DNA of 64,000 nucleotides from Mycolicibacterium tokaiense (GTDB taxonomy: Bacteria; Actinomycetota; Actinomycetes; Mycobacteriales; Mycobacteriaceae). The stretch covers positions 3,720,001 to 3,784,000 of the forward strand of contig NZ_AP022600.1 in NCBI RefSeq assembly GCF_010725885.1. Reading direction: 5' to 3'. This document shows, piece after piece, positions 44,255 to 52,552 of this stretch. Within the stretch, counting starts at the first letter, position 1. The number at the start of each line of letters is the position of its first letter. The notes under the pieces were generated by a model that was not told the origin of the DNA, did not search any database, and saw only the letters and a list, made by a program, of their open reading frames with translations. The translations under genes were made by a program, and so were the position numbers.

Positions 44255-45085
44255 TCAGGCGGCCAACGCATCCCGGTGCTCGATGAGGAAGCGTCGCAGT
44301 GAGCGTGGCGACCTGCCGGTGATGTGGAGGACCGTGTCGGTGACGAAATTCTGTGCGCCGTTGCGTATCTGGTTGTCGAGCGCGGCCAGCGTCGTGGCCA
44401 GGTCCTGGGGATAACCCGCAGCGGTGAGGTGGCGCAGGTACTGCTCGGTACTGAGGTCGACGTGGTGCACCGCTGTGCCGCTGACGTCGGTGATGAGGTC
44501 CGCGGCCTGCGGGTACGACAGCGCCTCGGGCCCGGTGAGTATCAGTTCGGGAGCAATGGGTTCGCCCGCGAGGAGCGCCTGCACTGCCACGGCGGCAATG
44601 TCGTCGGCGTCGATGAAGCCCAACCGGCCCTCGCCGGTGGCAGTGATCAGTTCACGCCGGTGACGGATGCCCTGGGCCAGCGGATGCTCGCCCACGAAGT
44701 TCTGCATGAACCAGGACGGGCGCAGGATGGTGTGCTCGGGGAACGACGTGGCGATCTGATCGTGGATGGCGCCGAGGCCCGGATCGCCCCGCTGCACTGC
44801 CGATGAGCTGAGTTGGACCACGCGCCGAATCCGCTCGGTGGAGGCGACCTCCAGAAACGGGGTCACCAGTTCGAGCTCCACAGGAGCGACGAGATACACC
44901 GCGCGGACTCCGGACAGCACACGCGCGTGCGACGCGGTGTCCTGCCAGTCGAAAACCACCCGGTCCGGTGCCGGGGTCCTGCTGGCCGCCCGGACGGCAA
45001 CCCCGGCTCGGCGCAGGCCGCTGACCACACGACTGCCGGTGGTGCCGGTGGCTCCGGTCACCAGGATCGGCCGATCGGTACTCAT
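44255..45085 (-). CDS. NmrA-like NAD(P)-binding protein
   Basis: The 276-residue protein has an N-terminal Rossmann motif TGATGTTGSRVV and the NmrA/QOR2-like layout: VRAASRTPAPD, YLVAPVELE, VVQLSSSAV, HTILRPSWFMQNF and TGPEALSYPQAADL. Members bind NADP(H) as sensors or reduce quinones. The ATG overlaps the stop of the upstream NTF2-fold gene (ATGA), indicating co-translation. Confidence 0.87.
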   Translation of the reverse strand: MSTDRPILVTGATGTTGSRVVSGLRRAGVAVRAASRTPAPDRVVFDWQDTASHARVLSGVRAVYLVAPVELELVTPFLEVASTERIRRVVQLSSSAVQRGDPGLGAIHDQIATSFPEHTILRPSWFMQNFVGEHPLAQGIRHRRELITATGEGRLGFIDADDIAAVAVQALLAGEPIAPELILTGPEALSYPQAADLITDVSGTAVHHVDLSTEQYLRHLTAAGYPQDLATTLAALDNQIRNGAQNFVTDTVLHITGRSPRSLRRFLIEHRDALAA

Positions 45086-45537
45086 CTCGCCGGCCCGGCG
45101 AACTCGCTCATCAGGGATTCCACCCCGCCGATTGCGGTGGCTGCGGCCAGCGCATTCCAGTAGTCGGAGTAGCGGCGGATTCCGTCCGGTCCCACCTCGA
45201 CCACGGAGATGTAGTTGACCACGTAGCTGTTGCCGGTGCGCAGCGCCTGCCCCCGCGCCGAGAACTCCACGATGGCGGTCATGGGATCCATGGTGTGGTG
45301 GCGACGGTGTTCGATGACCTCGTCGATGCGCAGGACGGAGCTGTAGTCCTTGACGTACTCCCATACGTCGTCACGGCTGTGCAGGGTCGGATATCCGGGT
45401 GGGGCGAAGGGGAAGTCCATGACGCAGTCGGATGCGAACAGGTCAGTGAAGCTGCGCATGTCGTTGTTGCGCATGCAGGCCAGCATCGAGTCCATCACCC
45501 GGTCGGTGTGCATGCGGATGTCGTGCTCAGTGGTCAT
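45082..45537 (-). CDS. SnoaL-like (NTF2-fold) protein
   Basis: The 151-residue protein contains MRSFTDLFASDCVMDFPFAPPGYPTLHSRDDVWEYV and VEFSARGQALRTGNSYVVNYISVVEVGPDGIRRYSDYWNAL, the ketosteroid-isomerase-like SnoaL pattern. ATG 45537 has GGAGA upstream. It leads a two-gene operon with the NmrA-like gene under a 23-bp palindrome, divergent from a TetR gene that very probably represses it. Confidence 0.85.
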   Translation of the reverse strand: MTTEHDIRMHTDRVMDSMLACMRNNDMRSFTDLFASDCVMDFPFAPPGYPTLHSRDDVWEYVKDYSSVLRIDEVIEHRRHHTMDPMTAIVEFSARGQALRTGNSYVVNYISVVEVGPDGIRRYSDYWNALAAATAIGGVESLMSEFAGPAR

Positions 45538-45560
45538 GGTGATCTCCGTTGAATCAATCG

Positions 45561-45583
45561 CGATACGGAACGGTTCCGTATCG
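45561..45583. promoter_or_regulatory. 23-bp perfect palindrome, TetR operator
   Basis: Half-site CGATACGGAAC (45561-45571) is mirrored exactly at 45573-45583 around a single G. TATAGT at 45586-45591 could be a -10 box for the rightward TetR gene. The site lies 24 bp before the SnoaL-like start. Confidence 0.85.
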
Positions 45584-45644
45584 ACTATAGTCGCGTTCAT
45601 GGCACAGCGTCCAGGACCGGTCCGAGGTGGCCGTATGCTTGCCG

Positions 45645-46250
45645 ATGCCCATGCCTGAGATGAATGTGTCGCGCCGCTCGCCTGGCGGCGTCCTGGACGC
45701 CGAGGTCACCGCAGCCATCTTGGACGCGGCACTGGCCGAGCTGGCCGACCTCGGTTACGGCAGACTGTCGATGGATGGCGTGGCCCGACGGGCGAAGGCC
45801 GGCAAAGCCGCTCTGTACCGGCGGTGGCCCGCCAAGCAGGACATGGTGCTGGCCGCGGTCACGCGTGTCAGCCTGCCGGTGGCGCTGTCGTCGAGTACGG
45901 GGGATATCCGCACCGACGTCGTGAATCTCGTTAGTGGCGTTGATGCCTGGATCAGTGACCCCCTGATGTCGCGGGTTCTTCCCGACCTGCTCGCCGAGGC
46001 GCGACGCAACCCGGAGCTGGCCCAGGCGCTCACCTCGGCACTGGGCGCGCCCAGGCGCAACTACGGTCGCACGATCATCGAGGCCGCCATCGAACGGGGT
46101 GAGGTGCAGCCCGACGTGGACATCGAGTATGTCCTCGATCTGGTTGCGGCGCCTGTCTTCTGGCGGGTCTGCGGCCTGCGTCAGGAGACGACGCCGGGCT
46201 TCCTGGACCGCGTGGTCGGTACTGCTCTGCACGCTCTCGGGTTGCCATGA
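45645..46250 (+). CDS. TetR-family regulator
   Basis: The protein is 201 residues from ATG 45645. The DNA-binding domain reads LDAALAELADLGYGRLSMDGVARRAKAGKAALYRRWPAKQDMVL, and the C-terminal domain is of the TetR_C_11/16-like type (DPLMSRVLPDLLAEARRNPELAQAL). ATG 45651 and 45660 are alternatives; GAGGTGG lies about 15 bp upstream of the first. It likely acts on the palindrome at 45561-45583. Confidence 0.88.
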   Translation: MPMPEMNVSRRSPGGVLDAEVTAAILDAALAELADLGYGRLSMDGVARRAKAGKAALYRRWPAKQDMVLAAVTRVSLPVALSSSTGDIRTDVVNLVSGVDAWISDPLMSRVLPDLLAEARRNPELAQALTSALGAPRRNYGRTIIEAAIERGEVQPDVDIEYVLDLVAAPVFWRVCGLRQETTPGFLDRVVGTALHALGLP

Positions 46251-46275
46251 CCTGAGCACACGGATCAGGCGCGTA

Positions 46276-47706
46276 TCACTCGTTGCGAAGGGCGTCCAAC
46301 GCCGTTGTGCGTTCGTCCAGCCACTCCCTCATGGATTCTGTTGCCGCAACCAGATCATCCTGGCTCAGCCCATCGGTCACAGGAACGGATGTGGCGATCT
46401 CATCGAGCAGTTCGTGGGCCCGCCCGTCGCCGTACATCTGGTCGTACAGATTCCAGTACGTCGCAAGATACACGTCGCTGAATGCAGCAGATTCGAGAAA
46501 CCGTGTCTCTAGTGGATTTCCGAACATGCGTCCGCCGCCCTCGCCGCCCGGTGGGGGGCGGTTCGCCGCCGTGGCGCCGCCCTGCCCTGGGGGAGGCCCC
46601 ATCTGCACCTCGTCGTCGGGCCCCACGGTGGCGTCGCTCTGCATGGCGAGGTTCAGGTCCCACGACACCACCGTGATCTTCTCGGTATCCAGGTCGTACC
46701 AGAGGTAGTAGTTCTGGCCGGGGCCGCCCATGTCGTCGGCGTTGGCCAGGAGATTCTGGGTGGCCAGGTACCGTGCCAGCGAATCGACCTCCACCCACTC
46801 GCCGAGGTGCTTGTCGAACTCGGTCTCATCAGCTCCATCCAGCCATCGCAGGAAGTTGATGATCGGGGCGAGGTTGCCGTTGTCCACGGAGTTGATCGCC
46901 TTGAATTGGTCGGCGTACTCCGACTGGTCGCTACCGCGGTATTCCAACCGGGAGTTGGCATCTGCCTTGTAGAGGTAGCCATCGGAGTCGAACAACGTGT
47001 TGGCGTAGGTGTCATCGGGGTGTTCCAGAAGCAGTCGCGTGGTGGTCTCGCCGTTGACGGTGTACGCGGCGTAGGTGTACCGCTGCGTGGGCTGTCCCGT
47101 CTTCGCCGTCAACGACAATGCGAGCGCTTCATTGAGCACCGGAGTCCCCGGCCGGAGCGAGAGCTCAGTCATGCCTTGGTATCCGCGCCCGTCGGCATTC
47201 CTGTTGAACTTGATCAGCAGCGGTAGTGATGTGGGGTCATCAGCAGAAGCCAGGGCCTGGGAAGCCATCTCGCCGTCGGGCGGCCCGCCGCCCGGGCGTG
47301 CATCATCCGGCCGCAACCCCATCAGGGTGGAGTTGCCTTTCAGCCGCACTGCCACGTCGCTGATCGGAGTGTCGTCGATTGTGATATCAGCGGTGACCCA
47401 CTTCTTGGCACCGTCCTTCTCGTAAGCGGTGATCATGTCGTTGTACTCGGCAGGGGTGAGTTCGATGGTCAACGAGTGGGTGACGCTCGTGTCGAACAGG
47501 TCGACAGTGCCTGTGATGTTGTCGGTGATCTCCGCGGCCATGATGGTGGCATCGCCAGTGATGTACGGATGGACCCGGCCGGGCCCGAACAGGACCACCA
47601 TGACGACCATCGCAGTGATGAACAGTGCCAGCAGTTTCCAGTACTGCCGCACATGCACGGGAATCCGATGAGCGAACCGGCGACGTGGGCTGTGCTGGTC
47701 CCGCAT
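46276..47706 (-). CDS. CotH-family protein kinase-like protein, membrane anchored
   Basis: The 476-residue protein has one N-terminal membrane helix (about 22-41) and then a CotH domain: HSLTIELTPAEYNDM, VAVRLKGNSTL, LPLLIKFN, TELSLRPGTPVLNEALALSL, GQPTQRYTYAAYTVNGETTTRLLLEHPDDTYA, WVEVDSLARYLATQNLLANADDMGGPGQNYYLWYD and VVSWDLNLA. CotH proteins are atypical protein kinases in spores and pathogens; outer orientation here is inferred. A Gly/Pro-rich insert lies at about 380-405. It overlaps the upstream DUF4956 gene by 1 bp. Confidence 0.85.
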   Translation of the reverse strand: MRDQHSPRRRFAHRIPVHVRQYWKLLALFITAMVVMVVLFGPGRVHPYITGDATIMAAEITDNITGTVDLFDTSVTHSLTIELTPAEYNDMITAYEKDGAKKWVTADITIDDTPISDVAVRLKGNSTLMGLRPDDARPGGGPPDGEMASQALASADDPTSLPLLIKFNRNADGRGYQGMTELSLRPGTPVLNEALALSLTAKTGQPTQRYTYAAYTVNGETTTRLLLEHPDDTYANTLFDSDGYLYKADANSRLEYRGSDQSEYADQFKAINSVDNGNLAPIINFLRWLDGADETEFDKHLGEWVEVDSLARYLATQNLLANADDMGGPGQNYYLWYDLDTEKITVVSWDLNLAMQSDATVGPDDEVQMGPPPGQGGATAANRPPPGGEGGGRMFGNPLETRFLESAAFSDVYLATYWNLYDQMYGDGRAHELLDEIATSVPVTDGLSQDDLVAATESMREWLDERTTALDALRNE

Positions 47707-48383
47707 CAGATGTCGGTCTGGTCGTACCCGGTCAGTACCGTGACGCGCTGGCCGGTGTTGACCTCTGCCAGAGCGGCGATGAGGTCTGCGGACTTGCGGC
47801 CCTTCTTCAACTGGGCCGTGTAGTACAGCTCGTTGAGGGCACCGGCGCGGGCCGACTCAGTGGACACCAATTCGAACTCCGAGCAGTAGTCGATCAGGAC
47901 GTCCTCGACGCGCTTGGTGTATTCGGGCTCGGGCGGAACCTGGACCTTGACGACCTGCCGTTGGACGTCGAGCTTGAACCAGTTGAAGCGGTACATGATG
48001 AGCAGGACCAGGCAGATCACCACGGTGGCGGCAATGGCCAAGGTGTAGAAGCGGGTTCCGGTGGTCATTCCGACTGCCATGGCCAGGAAGATGAATCCGA
48101 CGTCGCGAGTCTCCTTGATGGCGTTGCGGAATCGGATCACCGACAACGCACCCACGAGGGCGAAGGCCCGCGCGATGTTCGAGCCGACCACCAGCATGAT
48201 CACCGAGATCACCATGCAGACCATGACCAACGTCTGCACATAGGATTGGCTGTAGGAGACGTTCTTGTGGGTGTAGCGGTAGACCCAACCGATGAGCGAC
48301 GCCAGCACGAACGACAGTGCCAGCGACACGCAGACATCGAACACGGTGAAGGTGCCGCTCAGGTCCTGGAAATCTATTGTCAC
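47706..48383 (-). CDS. DUF4956 membrane protein
   Basis: The 225-residue protein has four membrane helices in the first 130 residues with the family core SYSQSYVQTLVMVCMVISVIMLVVGSNIARAFALVGALSVIRFRNAIKETRDVGFIFLAMAVG, then a soluble alpha/beta tail of about 90 residues. Function is unknown, but the gene recurs with VTC-domain and CotH genes. GTG 48383 has AGGA upstream. It is the middle gene of a leftward trio. Confidence 0.87.
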   Translation of the reverse strand: MTIDFQDLSGTFTVFDVCVSLALSFVLASLIGWVYRYTHKNVSYSQSYVQTLVMVCMVISVIMLVVGSNIARAFALVGALSVIRFRNAIKETRDVGFIFLAMAVGMTTGTRFYTLAIAATVVICLVLLIMYRFNWFKLDVQRQVVKVQVPPEPEYTKRVEDVLIDYCSEFELVSTESARAGALNELYYTAQLKKGRKSADLIAALAEVNTGQRVTVLTGYDQTDI

Positions 48384-48398
48384 GGTGTTCCTTTGTCT

Positions 48399-48432
48399 TG
48401 TGAACCGATGAGAATGTCCTGTGAACCGATGA
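48399..48432. repeat. Short direct repeat between VTC and DUF4956 genes
   Basis: TGTGAACCGATGA occurs at 48399-48411 and again at 48420-48432, a 21-bp spaced duplication in the 61-bp intergenic gap. Confidence 0.7.
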
Positions 48433-48444
48433 AAACTACTGCAA

Positions 48445-49344
48445 TCAGGCGCTTTTGATGCTGCGTTCATCGACGGGCAATGAATCGCCAGCCCGGAATC
48501 CGTTGATTTCCTGGGCTCCCACGGTGGAGCGCGGCGCCAGCTCGAACGCCTGTACCGACTGGCAGTACTTGGAGACGCGCACCACCGACATCTCGCTGCG
48601 GGCCGCGAGGTCGGTGACCCAGTACGGCACGCGCTCGTTGGCCTTGATCTCCACGATGGCAAGCTTCGGCGGGATGATGAAGCGGTTCTCCGCGCCCGAG
48701 GCGAAGTGGAAATCGCGGTCACGGCCGTGCACCTTGTGATCGATGGTCACCCGCAGACCCAGGTCTGCGTCGCGGCCGACGAACGCTTCGCGCAGGTATC
48801 CGGTGGTGACGATCGGTCGCAGATCGAGGTTGCCGATCAGGGCCGTCACCTCGTGGACGAAGGCGCGCTGGTGGGGCTCGTAGGAGATCTCCTCGCGGGC
48901 ATCAAGCCACCGCCTGGCGGTGCCGTACGGCAGGGGGACACGTCGCTTCTGTGTCACCCTGTTGACGCGCTGCTTGATCTCGACCTGAACCGGTGTCTCG
49001 TCAATACACTCGGCGGGATTGCCGTACAGCCGCATTCGCAGTTTGCGCCGGAAGCGCAGGCCTTCGATCTTCTCCCAGTAGAACCGAAGATCCGCGGTGT
49101 CGTAGTACAGCGAGGTCACCGGGTAACCGCCGTGCGGTGAGAACGGGTCGGTGCCCATTCGCGCCGAGAGTGCCTCGCGCAAGGCTGGGATCTTCAGCTC
49201 GTCGAGCAGGTACTTGATCTCGTAGCGATTGAACGCGTGCAGCCGGCTCGCGGTCTGCTGGTAACCCGTTGGGCGGGTAGGTACGTCCTCGTGCAGGTCT
49301 TTTGGCCCCGGAGCCGCTTTGGCCAGCCGCGTGAACAAACCCAT
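48445..49344 (-). CDS. VTC-domain polyphosphate polymerase-like protein
   Basis: The 299-residue protein has the VTC catalytic tunnel pattern of alternating basic and acidic strands: FNRYEIKYLLD, VTSLYYDTADLRFYWEK, FRRKLRMRLYG, VQVEIKQRVNRVTQKRRVPLPY, YLREAFV, RVTIDHKVHGRDRDFHF and LAIVEIKANERVPYWV. These provide phosphate-binding Lys/Arg and metal-binding Glu. Yeast Vtc4 makes polyphosphate from ATP, but bacterial activity is inferred. ATG 49344 is chosen. It is the first gene of the VTC-DUF4956-CotH trio. Confidence 0.87.
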   Translation of the reverse strand: MGLFTRLAKAAPGPKDLHEDVPTRPTGYQQTASRLHAFNRYEIKYLLDELKIPALREALSARMGTDPFSPHGGYPVTSLYYDTADLRFYWEKIEGLRFRRKLRMRLYGNPAECIDETPVQVEIKQRVNRVTQKRRVPLPYGTARRWLDAREEISYEPHQRAFVHEVTALIGNLDLRPIVTTGYLREAFVGRDADLGLRVTIDHKVHGRDRDFHFASGAENRFIIPPKLAIVEIKANERVPYWVTDLAARSEMSVVRVSKYCQSVQAFELAPRSTVGAQEINGFRAGDSLPVDERSIKSA

Positions 49345-49454
49345 CAAACTCGCTGTTCCTTTCCCTTCGGTTCACTTCCCGTTCATGATGCAAACAGGCG
49401 GGACTATGGAACCGCTGTGTCTGCGGTATCAGCGTGATATCGACCCGACAAAAC

Positions 49455-49489
49455 GGCGCCCTGTGCATGGAAACCGTGCACAGGGCGCC
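49455..49489 (-). terminator. Hairpin terminator after the Pro/Gly-rich gene
   Basis: A perfect 13-bp stem (GGCGCCCTGTGCA at 49455-49467, complement at 49477-49489) with a 9-base loop, followed leftward by GTTTTGTCGG. It closes the transcript of the small exported protein and separates it from the VTC trio. Confidence 0.85.
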
Positions 49490-49502
49490 TCGAGAGATTG
49501 AC

Positions 49503-49754
49503 TCAGCGCGGCGGAAGGCCCGCGAGTCCCACAGGCCCTGCGCCGGGGCCGCCGGGCCCCATCCCCGGCCCTACGGGACCGCGAGCGGGCGGCGGACCGG
49601 GACACGGAAGGAGCGGCAGGCAGAGGCCAGGACCGCCGGGCCCCGGAGGGGGTGGTTGTGCAGCCGCGGTACCGGCACCCAGTCCGACGGCCACGGCGCC
49701 GCAGACAGCTGCCGAACCGATCAGGGTTCCTGCTCTCAGCATTGCTGATTTCAT
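49503..49754 (-). CDS. Small exported Pro/Gly-rich protein
   Basis: The 83-residue protein has a signal peptide ending at about AGTAAAQPP (cut near residue 33) and a mature part of about 50 residues that is almost all Pro and Gly, with two Cys in LCLPLLPCPG. ATG 49754 has GGAGAAG upstream. Such proteins are common in mycobacteria, often of unknown function. Confidence 0.75.
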   Translation of the reverse strand: MKSAMLRAGTLIGSAAVCGAVAVGLGAGTAAAQPPPPGPGGPGLCLPLLPCPGPPPARGPVGPGMGPGGPGAGPVGLAGLPPR

Positions 49755-49973
49755 TGCTTCTCCTTCGGGCGCTTCCACCTCTGACGTTTGCGAACCTAGG
49801 GCCGCTCCATGAGCGTCCGATGTCACGACCATGGGAGCGACATGTGTACGCGGGCACACGGTGAGCAAAACTTCTTCACAGTGTCCACCAAGGTGTGACG
49901 ACGAGCATGAATGATCCTGTGCCGCAACGAGGACCCGGGTGGGTCAGGGAGAAGAACCATCATCAGCTCATAC

Positions 49974-50588
49974 GTGCGGACCGTGTTCGCCGCCACCATG
50001 ACTGCCGTTCTCATGGCCACTGCCGGCACCGGAGTCGCACAGGCCGAACGTGTCCTGTTGCCGGATGTCGCGCAGTTCAGCGACACTGTCGACGGCTGGC
50101 GGTTCACGCTGACCATGACCGAGTTACGCGTAGACGCCGTGCCCAACCTCGCGACCTCTCAATTCACCCGGGAGGGGTTCGTCACGGCAAAGGCCACCGC
50201 CACCATCGAAGGCGAGGGTGACCTGTCGGTGAACTCCGGCTACCTGGTGTTGGGTGTGCAGTTGGGCTGCCAGACGGATGTGAGCGAAGGTCTGGAGCTC
50301 GGCTTCGACCCTGATCTCGACACATTCGACTTGAACGAGAACGACATCGTCGACTTCAACATTTTTCCCGAGGTCGGCACCAAGCTGAAAGCGGGCACCA
50401 TCACGGTGGTCGGGCTCGGCGCAAAGTCGATGAAGTCGAAGACTGCCACCATCGCCGTTCGTGATGCTCATGTGGAAGTCTCCGAATGTGCCGGCCCAGT
50501 GACGATCAGGATGTTCGCTTCCGCCCGGATCAGTACGGACTCATCCGATGACAGCCTGAATGCCTACGGAGCGGCGTCAGCGCTGTGA
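49974..50588 (+). CDS. MspA-family porin-like exported protein
   Basis: The protein is 204 residues from GTG 49974; ATG 49998 is the next start. A signal peptide ends near GVAQAE (about residue 24). The mature part is beta-rich with alternation typical of MspA: VDGWRFTLTMTELRVDAVPNLATSQFTREGFVTAKATATIEGEG, GYLVLGVQLGCQTDVSEG, and two Cys. MspA porins form octameric channels for small solutes in the outer membrane. This one is divergent from MspA itself and might be a relative with another role. The next exported gene overlaps by 4 bp. Confidence 0.72.
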   Translation: MRTVFAATMTAVLMATAGTGVAQAERVLLPDVAQFSDTVDGWRFTLTMTELRVDAVPNLATSQFTREGFVTAKATATIEGEGDLSVNSGYLVLGVQLGCQTDVSEGLELGFDPDLDTFDLNENDIVDFNIFPEVGTKLKAGTITVVGLGAKSMKSKTATIAVRDAHVEVSECAGPVTIRMFASARISTDSSDDSLNAYGAASAL

Positions 50589-50923
50589 GCAATGACGGTT
50601 CGTTCATCGGCGCGGGGTATCTGCGTGGCCTGCTCCCAGTGCTCGGTGCCGTCATCTTGACGGCGTTGTTTGCCTGCGGCACAGCCCATGCCGCCGACGA
50701 TGATGATGACGATGACGACGGTTGGGCCGAGAGTTCGACCTCGACGTCAGGCAGTGATGTCGAGATGTGGCCGCCGACGTCGATCGGATGGCCGCCACTG
50801 GTGCCAGACGGTCGACCCGCAACCAGACCGATCGCCCCGGGGGGCCCTGCTCCCGGTGAGCTGCCTGCTCCGGCGTCCGGTGGGAGCCTGACACCACTTC
50901 CGATCGTCCCCGCGGGAAATTGA
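50585..50923 (+). CDS. Small exported protein with Asp-rich stretch
   Basis: The 112-residue protein has a hydrophobic signal (about 13-37, ending THAADD), then eight consecutive Asp, a Ser/Thr segment and a long Pro-rich tail. No fold is expected; it may bind cations or the cell wall. GTG 50585 overlaps the MspA-like stop (GTGA), so the two are translationally coupled, and it is likely a partner or accessory of that protein. I do not recognise a family. Confidence 0.72.
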   Translation: MSNDGSFIGAGYLRGLLPVLGAVILTALFACGTAHAADDDDDDDDGWAESSTSTSGSDVEMWPPTSIGWPPLVPDGRPATRPIAPGGPAPGELPAPASGGSLTPLPIVPAGN

Positions 50924-50955
50924 CTCTGCGCCAGGGGTGAGCTCACCCGTTTTAT

Positions 50956-50984
50956 ACCGATCGGTGCAGAAGGGTACGATCGGT
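50956..50984. promoter_or_regulatory. Paired CGATCGGT sites before the esterase gene
   Basis: ACCGATCGGT at 50956-50965 is a palindrome. CGATCGGT recurs at 50977-50984, 19 bp on and just before the esterase start. The pair resembles TetR-type operators; no matching regulator is adjacent. Confidence 0.45.
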
Positions 50985-50988
50985 CCAC

Positions 50989-52023
50989 ATGGATGCGCGA
51001 GGCGAAGGCGATGCCGGGCAGAAGAAGCGTCGCTGGCCATGGATCCTCTCGGGTATCACGGCGGTGCTCGTCATCGTCCTCGGGTTACTCCTCACCGTCG
51101 CGCAGTACGGACTACCGTGGTGGGCCGGCGACCGCGATCACAATCACACCCTCGACGGCCAGCGCTACCAGGTGCACCTGCCGCCGCAGTATGACGGCCG
51201 GGCCGAACTACCGGTGATCATGGCCCTCCACGGCTGCGGTATGACCGGATTCGGTTGGAACAGCATGAAATCCACCACGCAGTTCAATGCCCTGGCCGAC
51301 CGTGAGGGATTCATCGTGGTGTACCCGACCCAACGGATGTGGCGGGACACGCTGAACTGCTGGCGCTCTGCGGACCGTCGCGACCAGCAGCGTGGTTCCG
51401 GCGAACCGGCGCTGTTGGCCGGCGTGGCACGACGGGTGGTCGCCGACTACCGCGGTGATCCCGACCGCGTGCATGTGGTGGGCGCGTCCTCGGGAGCGGG
51501 CACGGCGGTGATCCTGGCGGCCACCTATCCCGATGTGTTCGCCACGGCGACGTCGGTGGCCGGCGGTGAATATGGCCTCGATCAGGTGGACCCGGCGCAC
51601 CCGGACGCCGTGAGTCCGTCGGACACGGCCCGGCAGGCGCGGGCGCAGATGGGTGAGCACGCCCGGCAGGTACCCCTGCTGGTGTTCCAGGGCACCCAGG
51701 ACACTGTGGTGCCGCCGGTGGTCGCCACCCGGCTGGTCGAGCAGTGGTCGGCAGTGGGTGATCTGGTGGATGACGGCGCACTCAACGGAAGTCGGGCCCT
51801 GGTGCGCCGGGACACCGCGGTACCGGCCGCCGACGGGCGGTATCCGTACACCCACAGCGTGTTCCGCGACCCCGCGGGCGCGGTTGCGATCGAGATGTAT
51901 CTGGTCGACGGCCTGGGGCATGCCTACTCGGGGCCCGCCTCCGACGGCCTGTTCACCGACCGGGCCGGCCCGGACATCAGCGCTGCGGTGTGGGGTTTCG
52001 CCAGTGAGCGCCGGTTGCCCTAG
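50989..52023 (+). CDS. PHB-depolymerase-like esterase, membrane anchored or exported
   Basis: The 344-residue protein has a basic N-terminus and one hydrophobic segment (about 17-39), then an alpha/beta hydrolase: PVIMALHGCGMTG with the oxyanion loop, the nucleophile elbow VVGASSGAGTAV (Ser in A-S-S-G-A), LLVFQGTQDTVVPP with the acid, and VDGLGHAYSG with the His. It fits the LpqC/esterase PHB family, which act on acyl esters including feruloyl groups and polyesters. ATG 50989 is chosen. Confidence 0.87.
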   Translation: MDARGEGDAGQKKRRWPWILSGITAVLVIVLGLLLTVAQYGLPWWAGDRDHNHTLDGQRYQVHLPPQYDGRAELPVIMALHGCGMTGFGWNSMKSTTQFNALADREGFIVVYPTQRMWRDTLNCWRSADRRDQQRGSGEPALLAGVARRVVADYRGDPDRVHVVGASSGAGTAVILAATYPDVFATATSVAGGEYGLDQVDPAHPDAVSPSDTARQARAQMGEHARQVPLLVFQGTQDTVVPPVVATRLVEQWSAVGDLVDDGALNGSRALVRRDTAVPAADGRYPYTHSVFRDPAGAVAIEMYLVDGLGHAYSGPASDGLFTDRAGPDISAAVWGFASERRLP

Positions 52024-52509
52024 CTATCCGGGTTCGGTGAGCGCCCGCCGGGCCAGCTTCTCCAGGAGCACCAGCGCGGCCTGCAACGCGGCGACGTCGT
52101 CGGCCGTCAGCTCCGTCGCGGCCAGCGACGTCTGCGCGACGGCGCGCTGGCTGCGCACCCCCTCAGCGGTGATCTGCACCCACATCTTGCGACGGTCCGA
52201 TAGATCGCGGATCCGTTGCACCAGGCCCAGCTCCGCCAGTGCGCGGATGTGGCCGGCAAAACTCTTCTGGGACAGGCCCTCGTGGGCGGCCAGTTCGGTG
52301 ACCGGAATCCGTACCCCGTCGCGGAGGACGTAGAGCAGGGAGCGCTGAGCAGGGGTCAGAACATGGCCACCGATCGGCTGAAGGTCCCGTTTGCGCAGCC
52401 CCGCGAGGATGCCGAAGAGGCGCGAGTGCAGGTTCTCGGCCAGGTCGCCGACATCGATGCTCGGGTCCTCCGAAGGCCGGGTTTCCGCGGGCTGGTGCGG
52501 GACCGTCAT
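52024..52509 (-). CDS. MarR-family regulator
   Basis: The 161-residue protein has LTPAQRSLLYVLRDGVRIPVTELAAHEGLSQKSFAGHIRALAELGLVQRIRDLSDRRKMWVQITAEG, a full MarR winged helix with the wing motif SDRRKMWVQ. ATG 52509 is chosen. Its stop abuts the esterase stop, tail to tail. It lies 43 bp from the end of the ABC ATPase gene on the same strand and might be transcribed with it. Confidence 0.88.
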   Translation of the reverse strand: MTVPHQPAETRPSEDPSIDVGDLAENLHSRLFGILAGLRKRDLQPIGGHVLTPAQRSLLYVLRDGVRIPVTELAAHEGLSQKSFAGHIRALAELGLVQRIRDLSDRRKMWVQITAEGVRSQRAVAQTSLAATELTADDVAALQAALVLLEKLARRALTEPG

Positions 52510-52552
52510 GCAGGCACTGTGCCAGACCACCGCTGAAGACACACCGAGAACG

